Below are positions 5,273 through 10,286 of a stretch of 10,286 nucleotides of DNA, piece by piece; positions within the stretch are counted from its first letter, which is position 1; the number at the start of each line of letters is the position of its first letter. The notes under the pieces are model-generated. The model was not told where the DNA came from. It saw nothing but the letters and a program-made list of their open reading frames with translations, and did no database searches. Position numbers and translations under genes: made by a program. The stretch is from Acidimicrobiales bacterium. Its GTDB lineage: Bacteria; Actinomycetota; Acidimicrobiia; Acidimicrobiales; SHLQ01. The DNA is taken from positions 1-10,286 of the forward strand of contig JABDJW010000119.1 in NCBI GenBank assembly GCA_013002375.1, written 5' to 3'.

Positions 5273-5304
5273 CGGCCGGTTGCGACGCGATCTGGATAGG
5301 GCAT
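5257..5304 (-). CDS. Possible 15-aa leader ORF
   Basis: ATG at 5304-5302 has a good ribosome site (AAAGGGG, 4 nt upstream) and reads MPYPDRVATGRCTGR, then TGA at 5259-5257. That TGA overlaps ATG 5260-5258 of the unrecognised gene as ATGA. The best ribosome site in the region therefore belongs to this short frame, which suggests translational coupling into the larger gene. It could also be chance. Confidence 0.25.
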   Translation of the reverse strand: MPYPDRVATGRCTGR

Positions 5305-5335
5305 GCGACCCCTTTCACGGCGCCGTTCGACTCAG

Positions 5336-5372
5336 GCGGGCCCTCGGGACCGCTGCTACTCCCGCCAGCAGC
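5336..5372 (-). terminator. Two weak hairpins after the phosphodiesterase gene
   Basis: GCTGCT-N9-AGCAGC (5352-5372) overlaps the gene's stop codon. An imperfect GC-rich hairpin (5336-5353, one mismatch) abuts it. No T-tract follows, so read-through into the next gene or attenuation is as likely as termination. Confidence 0.25.
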
Positions 5373-6064
5373 TACTCCCGATAGTCGTCGACGATCTCGC
5401 GCAGAGTGGCCGGCACGTTGCTGACGATGCCGTCGACTCCGGCGTCGAGCAGCCGGTGGGCTTCCTCGGGGTCGTCGACGGTCCAGGGAAAGACCTTCAA
5501 GCCTGCGGCGTGGGCCTTCTCGACCAGGGTTGACGTCACCAAGCCGAAGTACGGGTTGATCGCCTGGAGCCCGTGAGCCAACGCCCGCTCCACCGCCTGA
5601 CCGGCGTCGATGATCTCCATGGTGATCCAGGCGGCCGGAACCTCGGTGTCGATCGACCGGACCTTGTCCATCGCGTCCATGTTGAACGACGACAACAGCA
5701 CCCGGTCGAGTTCGAGGTAGGCCCGGCTGACGCCGACGACGGCATCGACCAGGACGTTCTCGTCGTCGTAGTCGGGGTCGCCCTGCATGTTCTTGACCTC
5801 GATGTTCACCCCCATCGACCCGCACGCCTCCAAAGCCTCGGCCAGGCTCGGCACCGCGGAGGGTAGATCGTCAGCGCGATGGTCGCCGATCAGCCGACCG
5901 TCGGCCAGGTGCGCGTCATGGTGCACGACCAACGCACCGCAGGCCGCCCGGCGAACGTCGAGCTCGACCCAGTCGGCGCCCTGTTCGGCCGCGGCTCGGA
6001 AGGCCTCGACGGTGTTTTCGGGATGGGTGGCCGAAGCCCCCCGGTGGGCGATCACCAATGCCAT
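5372..6064 (-). CDS. Glycerophosphodiester phosphodiesterase
   Basis: GDPD enzymes hydrolyse glycerophosphodiesters (deacylated phospholipids) to glycerol 3-phosphate and an alcohol, using a metal ion in a TIM-barrel. The 230-aa protein has the ordered catalytic landmarks: HRG (7-9), EN (16-17), ELDV (34-37), HHD (48-50) and NIEVKN (87-92). The C-terminal barrel strands read SSFN (125-128), FPWTVDD (192-198) and GVDGIVSNVP (209-218). Length is normal for a single-domain bacterial GDPD. No signal peptide is present, so it is probably cytosolic. The ATG at 6064 is chosen because the HRG motif must lie near the N-terminus; AAAGG and GGGG lie upstream as possible ribosome sites. It is divergent from whiB1 across about 310 bp, and the unrecognised gene follows. 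The family is certain; the precise substrate is not. Confidence 0.94.
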   Translation of the reverse strand: MALVIAHRGASATHPENTVEAFRAAAEQGADWVELDVRRAACGALVVHHDAHLADGRLIGDHRADDLPSAVPSLAEALEACGSMGVNIEVKNMQGDPDYDDENVLVDAVVGVSRAYLELDRVLLSSFNMDAMDKVRSIDTEVPAAWITMEIIDAGQAVERALAHGLQAINPYFGLVTSTLVEKAHAAGLKVFPWTVDDPEEAHRLLDAGVDGIVSNVPATLREIVDDYRE

Positions 6065-6194
6065 CGCCCCAGCCTTTCACAACCACCGGGGGTCTGACCC
6101 CGGTTGGGCCGGTTGGCGTTCAGGTCGGGACAAGCAACAAAAACAACAGGAGCACCATTCGTTGCAATTCCCCCACCGAAACCTCGCGGCTCAA

Positions 6195-6221
6195 AATCAC
6201 CCCTTGCCACTCAGGGTGATT
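6195..6221. promoter_or_regulatory. Inverted repeat overlapping the whiB1 promoter
   Basis: AATCACCC (6195-6202) and GGGTGATT (6214-6221) are exact reverse complements around an 11-bp spacer. They flank the TTGCCA hexamer and part of the promoter spacer, so a bound regulator would compete with RNA polymerase. Confidence 0.45.
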
Positions 6222-6232
6222 GGCACTACCTT
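6204..6232 (+). promoter_or_regulatory. Likely sigma-70-type promoter of whiB1
   Basis: TTGCCA (6204-6209) and TACCTT (6227-6232) are separated by exactly 17 bp. The -35 matches TTGACA at five of six bases; the -10 fits TANNNT. The predicted transcript would have a leader of roughly 135-140 nt before the GTG at 6377, long enough for leader-based control. Confidence 0.5.
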
Positions 6233-6376
6233 CTGCGTGTTGTGTGAAACGCGTTCTCGTGCGGGGGTCACGGGCGACAACGTCCAGCGGGCCGACTCGG
6301 TCGGTCTCGTCTGGTTTCGGGGGCGTCGTTGAATCACCAACTTCTCAAGACCAAAGCCGTTGGAGGGTGAAAGTAC

Positions 6377-6679
6377 GTGGCGCTCACACTGGGACCAGAG
6401 TTTACGCAGACCGATTGGCGGGCTGACGCAGCCTGTCGGGACACCGATCCGGATCTGTTCTTCCCCGTCGGGACCACCGGCGCCGCGATCGATCAGATCG
6501 CCTCAGCCAAAGTGGTGTGTAACACCTGTGCCTGCCAAGCGATGTGCCTCGAGTTTGCGCTGGCCACCAACCAGGATTCCGGCGTGTGGGGCGGCACCAG
6601 CGAAGAGGAACGCCGAGTGATCCGGCGAGCCAATGCCAAGGCCCGCAAGGAGGCCGGCGCAGCTGCCGCAAACGCCTGA
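6377..6679 (+). CDS. whiB1: WhiB1-like iron-sulfur transcription factor
   Basis: WhiB proteins are actinobacterial regulators that hold a [4Fe-4S] cluster; WhiB1 binds the primary sigma factor and its cluster reacts with nitric oxide. The 100 aa contain the four cluster cysteines Cys20, Cys48, Cys51 and Cys57 (C-x27-C-x2-C-x5-C). They also contain LFFPVG (27-32), the GVWGGTSEEERR turn (69-80) and a basic C-terminal tail (RRANAKARK). From memory, the core closely resembles M. tuberculosis WhiB1, and pdtaS is next door in both genomes, which supports the WhiB1 assignment. An extra Cys53 lies among the ligands, and the N-terminus is longer than in the mycobacterial protein by about 11 residues. 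GTG at 6377 is chosen because GGAGG lies about 10 nt upstream and DWR...C follows shortly. The gene is convergent with pdtaS, 44 bp apart. Confidence 0.94.
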   Translation: MALTLGPEFTQTDWRADAACRDTDPDLFFPVGTTGAAIDQIASAKVVCNTCACQAMCLEFALATNQDSGVWGGTSEEERRVIRRANAKARKEAGAAAANA

Positions 6680-6722
6680 GCCGCCACTCCCCGACAATCA
6701 ACCCTCGCTGAAGACCGGGTCG

Positions 6723-6740
6723 CTCAGACTCGCGTCTGAG
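6723..6740. terminator. Small inverted repeat at the whiB1/pdtaS convergence
   Basis: CTCAGAC-TCGC-GTCTGAG is a perfect 7-bp stem with a 4-nt loop and spans the pdtaS stop codon (6724-6726). Lying between convergent genes, it could serve as a bidirectional terminator. No T-tract is present on either strand, so this is tentative. Confidence 0.4.
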
Positions 6741-8211
6741 GTACCCGAATGGTGACGACCGTGCCGGCCCGCTCAGGCGGGCCGTCACTGCGTTCGATCG
6801 CAATCGAACCGCCGAGGTCACTGACGATGAACGTGCGCACGATCGCCAACCCCAAGCCGTCCTGATCGTCGATATTGAACCCGACCGGCACGCCGACACC
6901 GTTGTCGGTGACCGTGAGGGTGATCTGGCGATCGTCGGCACCCAGTGCCACCAGCACCGTGCCATCGTCGATCGAGGGATCGGCGGCGAAGGCATGTTCG
7001 ACCGCGTTCTGCAGCACCTCGGTGAGCGTCACGGCCAGGGGCATGACGACATCGCTCGACAGCACCCCGGCGTCGCCGCTGACCCGAATGTCGACGGGAC
7101 GTTCCGGTGAAGTGAGACCCTCCTCGACCAACCGAACGAGCGGCCGGACCACCTTCACGAACGACACCTCGTCGCCGTCGGTCTCGGCATCGCCCTCGTT
7201 GGCCAGCGTGTCGTGCACCAGCGCGATCGACGCGATCCGTCGCTCGCTCTCGGCGAGCGCGTTGCGGGCCTCGACCGACTCGAGTCGCCGGCCCTGCAGA
7301 CGAAGCAACGACGAGATCGTCTGCAGGTTGTTCTTCACCCGATGGTGAATCTCGCGGATGGTGGCGTCCTTCGACATCAGAAGGCGATCGCGACGGCGCA
7401 GCTCGGAGATGTCGCGCAGTCCGACCATCACCCCGGTCACCGTGTCGCCCTCGAGCAACGGGATACACCGCATCACCACCGTGTTGTCGACACCGCGCTC
7501 GACCTCCATCGTGGCCGGCTCGCGGCGGGCGACCGCTCGGTTGAGAGGTTCGGGATCGAGATCGAGATCGTTCAGCCGACGCCGGATCAGCGGGCGATGA
7601 ATACCGAGCCGGTGGATGGCCGAAACCGCGTTCGGTGATGCGTAGGTCAGGCGCAATTCGGCGTCGAGCAGGAGTATCCCGTCGCCGACGCGGGGAGCCT
7701 TGTACTGCTCCTCCTCGTCGCGGGCAAAGGGATAGGACCCCTCGGCGATCATCGAGGTGAGGCGATCGAAGACCTTGCGGTAGGTTCGCTCGAGGTCGCT
7801 CAGCGGCCGCTCGCTTCCGGGGAGTGCTTCGCACGACAGCACCCCGATGACCTGTCCCCCGAACCGAACCGGGATGGCCGTGACTTCCGCGGGTCGCTCG
7901 TCGGTCGTCGGCAGGTCGAGCGTGCCCTCGACGACGCGCCCTTGGTCGTGGGCAGTGGCGACCAAATTCCGTTGGTCGCGATCGTAGGTTCGGCCGATCG
8001 GGTCCGTCGGGTACGTGGTGGTGGCCGTGACCGGCCGAATGTGGCCGAGGACGACGAACTGGCCTGGCGTGGTCGTCGCCGCGAACAACAGCAGGTCAGC
8101 GGCCCGCAGATCGGCCAACAGCCCCCACACACGCGCCAAGCGCTGGATATGGATGATCGCGTCGGCGTCGAGAGCGGTTCGGTCGCGGGCGAGTTCGCCG
8201 AGGCTGGCCAC
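6724..8211 (-). CDS. pdtaS: PdtaS-type sensor histidine kinase (GAF-PAS-HisKA_2-HATPase)
   Basis: PdtaS is a soluble histidine kinase; in mycobacteria it phosphorylates PdtaR, an ANTAR-domain antiterminator that acts on RNA. This 495-aa protein has no membrane helix. It shows an N-terminal H_kinase_N/GAF-like domain (about 1-160, opening SLGELARDRTALDADAI), a PAS domain (about 175-275) and a HisKA_2 dimerisation helix EIHHRVKNNLQTISSLLRLQ (287-306). The phospho-acceptor is His289 or His290. The ATPase domain follows, with an N-box around EVLQNAVEHAF (398-408), DNGVGVP (436-442) and GLGLAIV (452-458). Domain order and length match the M. tuberculosis protein, whose gene also neighbours whiB1. 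GTG at 8211 is chosen because the protein then begins like the family. TAGGGT lies 6 nt upstream and includes the preceding gene's stop codon, so a leaderless internal promoter is possible. No PdtaR gene is in the window. Confidence 0.93.
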   Translation of the reverse strand: MASLGELARDRTALDADAIIHIQRLARVWGLLADLRAADLLLFAATTTPGQFVVLGHIRPVTATTTYPTDPIGRTYDRDQRNLVATAHDQGRVVEGTLDLPTTDERPAEVTAIPVRFGGQVIGVLSCEALPGSERPLSDLERTYRKVFDRLTSMIAEGSYPFARDEEEQYKAPRVGDGILLLDAELRLTYASPNAVSAIHRLGIHRPLIRRRLNDLDLDPEPLNRAVARREPATMEVERGVDNTVVMRCIPLLEGDTVTGVMVGLRDISELRRRDRLLMSKDATIREIHHRVKNNLQTISSLLRLQGRRLESVEARNALAESERRIASIALVHDTLANEGDAETDGDEVSFVKVVRPLVRLVEEGLTSPERPVDIRVSGDAGVLSSDVVMPLAVTLTEVLQNAVEHAFAADPSIDDGTVLVALGADDRQITLTVTDNGVGVPVGFNIDDQDGLGLAIVRTFIVSDLGGSIAIERSDGPPERAGTVVTIRVPQTRV

Positions 8212-8217
8212 GCCGCG

Positions 8218-8223
8218 ACCCTA
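8218..8223 (-). promoter_or_regulatory. Possible leaderless -10 element of pdtaS, overlapping the upstream stop codon
   Basis: TAGGGT, whose first three bases are the ATPase gene's TAG stop, lies 6 nt before the pdtaS GTG (TAGGGT-CGCGGC-GTG). The spacing equals that at the FHA and lipid-kinase genes. It could supply pdtaS transcription independent of the ATPase operon. Confidence 0.35.
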
Positions 8224-9372
8224 ACCCTTCGCCAGCTGCTCGCCGATGTGCAGTACGCCGCCCAGATCGGTGATGTCGTCGGTCACTTCACCCACCGACC
8301 AGACCGGTGCGTCGGTCCGCAGCTCGGCCAGCGCGAGCGCAGCGGCGTCGGACAAGCGGGCGTAGTCCGTGAAGCTCTCGCCCACTTCGCGAAGCACGCC
8401 GGCGGCCACATCGGCCGGCGCCGCGGCCAAGACCGGGACCTCAGCGACCAGGCGGTCGGCCTGCGCGACCATCTTCGCCGCCGCGGTGTGACCGGCTCGC
8501 GTCTCGAGCATGGCGGGGAGACACCGGTTCACGACGACGCCTCCCAGCCGCAAAGAACGTTCGGCCAGGGCATCGACGAAGAAGTTCGCCTCGGCGACCG
8601 GGCCAGGGGCCGCCACCGTGACAGCCACGAATGCGGTGTCGGACGAAATGAGCGTTGCACCTACCGCTTCGGCGCGCTGCACGAAGCCGGGACGCATGGT
8701 CTGCATCAGCGAGAAGAACGTGGCGATGTCGGCGACGAAGTGAGCGCCCAGCACTTTGTCAGCGATCGCGGCGAACGGCTTGGCCATGAACCCGGACACC
8801 CCGGAGCTGGCTGGGGCGGTCAGCAACCGCAGCAGCGGACTCGAGAAGAAGTCGGCCATACGTTCGGGCGCGTCGAGAAAGTCGACCGCGTGTCGCGACG
8901 GCGGCGTGTCGATGATGATCAAGTCATAGCGACCCGACCGTTCGACCTCGTGCAGTCGCTCCATCGCCACGTAGTCGTGACTCTGCACGAATCGCCCGGT
9001 GATGTTCTGATACAGCGGGTTGGCCAGAATCTCGGCCGCGGTATCGGTTGTCGGCGCGTGCCGGTGAACCAGCGCATCCCACGACGCCTTGGTGTCGAGC
9101 ATCGCCGCCGACAGGCTGCCCTTGGGGCGCCGCTTCGAAGCGGCCCAGTGCGAAGCCGTGATATCGCGTTCGACGTTCCCGAACGCCTGCAGTCCCAGGG
9201 CGGTAGCCAGTCGGCGGGCGGGATCGACGGTGAGGACGAGCACTCGGCGGTCGGTCGTGGCTGCGGCATGGGCAGCGAACGCTGCGGCGGTCGTGGTCTT
9301 GCCGACCCCACCCGGGCCGCCCACCACGATCATGCGGTGGCGTGCGAGAAGCTCGTCGACCGTCGCACTCAT
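8221..9372 (-). CDS. ArsA/Get3-like ATPase, downstream partner (Rv3680-like)
   Basis: This is a 383-aa cytosolic P-loop ATPase of the ArsA/Get3 (SIMIBI) class. Eukaryotic Get3 delivers tail-anchored membrane proteins and ArsA drives arsenite export; the bacterial pair's task is less clear. Walker A is GGPGGVGKTT (18-27), the switch I region VDPARRL (49-55), and the Walker B/switch II region IIIDTPPSRHAVDFLD (152-167). A hydrophobic, Phe/Ala-rich segment follows (about 173-235), where Get3-like proteins form their client groove. The signature lysine of ArsA/Get3/MinD P-loops (GKGG) is replaced by proline (GPGG), unlike the upstream paralogue. No arsenic-resistance genes or metal-binding cysteine cluster are nearby, so arsenite export is unlikely. 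The ATG at 9372 overlaps the previous stop as ATGA, and pdtaS follows 9 bp after its stop, so this is one operon. From memory it resembles M. tuberculosis Rv3680 throughout. Confidence 0.9.
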   Translation of the reverse strand: MSATVDELLARHRMIVVGGPGGVGKTTTAAAFAAHAAATTDRRVLVLTVDPARRLATALGLQAFGNVERDITASHWAASKRRPKGSLSAAMLDTKASWDALVHRHAPTTDTAAEILANPLYQNITGRFVQSHDYVAMERLHEVERSGRYDLIIIDTPPSRHAVDFLDAPERMADFFSSPLLRLLTAPASSGVSGFMAKPFAAIADKVLGAHFVADIATFFSLMQTMRPGFVQRAEAVGATLISSDTAFVAVTVAAPGPVAEANFFVDALAERSLRLGGVVVNRCLPAMLETRAGHTAAAKMVAQADRLVAEVPVLAAAPADVAAGVLREVGESFTDYARLSDAAALALAELRTDAPVWSVGEVTDDITDLGGVLHIGEQLAKG

Positions 9373-10286
9373 CGGGCGACCTCATCGCCGAGCGCGACAC
9401 CGAGGTGTTCGGAGAACGTCGCCCCTTGGGCCGCATCGAAGAGCTCGGGCACCAGGAGGGTGGGAGCCCGGCCGGCCAACTCGGTCTGCAACCACTCGAG
9501 ATGCTCGGCCCGCTGGCGGCGGCGGGTCAGCGCGAACTCGGCGGCATCGAGCACGCTGGCCGTGCCGGAGCCGACCGCGGCGGACAGTGCTCGGCGCCCC
9601 TCGCCCGCCCGAACCGACGCGAAGATGTCCTCTTCGGCCCGGCCGAAGAGTTCGGGCAGCACCCGGTTGACCACCACCGCGGCGACATCGACTTCGGTTT
9701 CGATCGCCAGGCGCTGCACCAACTCCGAGGTTTCGATCACTGGCATTTCCTCGGCCAGCGTGACCAACACCGCGCCGGTCGTCGCCGGATCGGCGAGGAG
9801 GTCGATCATCCATTGGGTCTGCCGGTTGACCAACCCCACCCGAGCGACCTCGGCGATGGCGTGGGGGGCCGAGAGCTGGCTGACGATGTGACCGCTGGAC
9901 GCCGCGTCGACGATCACCAGGTCGTAGTGCTCTTCTCGAACCTCGTAGGCGAACTTCCCGACGACGAGGATCTCGCGCACGCCCGGCGCCGCGGTCGCGA
10001 CGAACTCGAATGTACGGGCGAGCGGCCCCAGTCGACGGGCCAGCGGCACATGGGCGAAGACCCGCAAGTACTCGGCCAACGCGTCCTCGGTGTGCATCGT
10101 CATGGCGGCGATGCCCGGGGCGACTTCGGTCGGCTTGTAGGTGAGCGGCCTCGAAGCGAAGGCCGCAGCCAGATCGCCGCGGCCGTCGGCATCGGAGAGC
10201 AACACCCGCTTCCCCCGGCGGGCCGCCTCGCGCGCCAGCGCGGCCGCGATCGAGGTCTTGCCCACGCCGCCTTTGCCGCTGACGAA
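9369..10286 (-). CDS. ArsA/Get3-like ATPase, upstream partner (Rv3679-like), N-terminus cut by right edge
   Basis: The coding frame is open to the right edge, where it reads FVSGKGGVGKTS, a complete deviant Walker A with the signature lysine. Only the first few residues and the true start are missing; 305 residues are visible. The region after the P-loop has VLLSDADGRGDLAAAF. FEFVATAAPGVREILVVGK follows about 90-110 residues in, and the switch II region is IVDAASSGHIVSQL. From memory these match M. tuberculosis Rv3679. The protein is cytosolic with no membrane helix. Its stop (TGA 9371-9369) overlaps the partner's ATG as ATGA, so the two are translationally coupled and probably form a heteromer. 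The switch I and II sequences differ from the canonical TDPAHSL and DTAPTGH, which suggests a role other than arsenite transport. Confidence 0.9.
   Translation of the reverse strand, partial: FVSGKGGVGKTSIAAALAREAARRGKRVLLSDADGRGDLAAAFASRPLTYKPTEVAPGIAAMTMHTEDALAEYLRVFAHVPLARRLGPLARTFEFVATAAPGVREILVVGKFAYEVREEHYDLVIVDAASSGHIVSQLSAPHAIAEVARVGLVNRQTQWMIDLLADPATTGAVLVTLAEEMPVIETSELVQRLAIETEVDVAAVVVNRVLPELFGRAEEDIFASVRAGEGRRALSAAVGSGTASVLDAAEFALTRRRQRAEHLEWLQTELAGRAPTLLVPELFDAAQGATFSEHLGVALGDEVAR

Larger units (their letters stand above)
6065..6376. other. Divergent intergenic region between the phosphodiesterase and whiB1 genes
   Basis: This 312-bp stretch holds no convincing gene. It is AT-richer around 6130-6200 than the flanking genes. 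It contains the likely whiB1 promoter and an overlapping inverted repeat (listed separately), plus a short palindrome AACGCGTT (6248-6255). No clear promoter for the phosphodiesterase was found on the minus strand. Confidence 0.7.

Noticed and set aside
4670..5299. A 209-codon plus-strand open frame opposite the unrecognised gene.
   Set aside because: It starts inside the hydrolase gene and has the composition of an antisense frame. The minus-strand frame has more natural aromatic and hydrophobic distribution. Some doubt remains because neither matches a known family.
6195..6270. A CRP/cAMP site in front of whiB1.
   Set aside because: TGTGA and TCAC elements occur singly, but no TGTGA-N6-TCACA spacing was found.
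7942..9891. A 649-codon plus-strand open frame.
   Set aside because: It lies antisense to pdtaS and both ATPase genes, which have clear motifs; its His/Arg/Gly-rich product is typical of the opposite strand of GC-rich genes.
8221..10286. An arsenic-resistance operon.
   Set aside because: The ATPases lack the ArsA metal-site cysteines, and no arsB, arsC, arsD or arsR gene is visible nearby.

Overview
The window is high-GC DNA with actinobacterial hallmarks: a WhiB-family iron-sulfur regulator, a PdtaS-type sensor kinase, a pair of ArsA/Get3-like ATPases of the mycobacterial Rv3679/Rv3680 kind, and start regions that look leaderless (TANNNT placed 6 nt before the start codon). The phylum Actinomycetota is well supported. 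A deep branch such as Acidimicrobiia is only a guess from the mixed gene order. No mobile element, tRNA, rRNA or CRISPR array is visible.

Layout. (1) 1-523, minus strand: the start of an FHA-domain gene cut by the left edge, preceded by a small membrane protein gene with two CxxCxGxG zinc-ribbon knuckles. (2) 524-764: a gap unusually rich in dyad symmetry, including a perfect 24-bp palindrome and a strong UUCG-loop terminator for the next operon. A perfect 28-bp palindrome lies inside the small membrane protein gene. (3) 765-2519, minus strand: etfB-etfA, the electron-transfer flavoprotein. (4) 2520-2745: a divergent control region with a duplicated promoter-plus-start-codon block. (5) 2746-4701, plus strand: a diacylglycerol/sphingosine-kinase-like lipid kinase, then a membrane-anchored alpha/beta hydrolase. 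The two are joined by a 26-27 bp tandem repeat that copies the stop/start junction four times. (6) 4706-6064, minus strand: a glycerophosphodiester phosphodiesterase gene followed by an unrecognised 184-188-aa protein, possibly behind a short leader ORF. (7) 6377-6679, plus strand: a whiB1-like gene with a recognisable promoter and overlapping inverted repeat. (8) 6724-10286, minus strand: a tight operon of two ArsA/Get3-like ATPases (the first cut by the right edge) and pdtaS, convergent with whiB1.

How the genes may work together. EtfAB would carry electrons from acyl-CoA dehydrogenases to the respiratory chain. The lipid kinase, hydrolase and phosphodiesterase all suggest lipid or glycerophospholipid turnover, but only proximity links them. 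The whiB1/pdtaS pairing matches Mycobacterium tuberculosis Rv3219/Rv3220c. The ATPase pair sits beside whiB4 in that organism, as I recall, so this locus combines two WhiB-linked neighbourhoods. I see no clear new defence or biosynthetic system. The most unusual signals are the start-codon repeat arrays and the palindromes.
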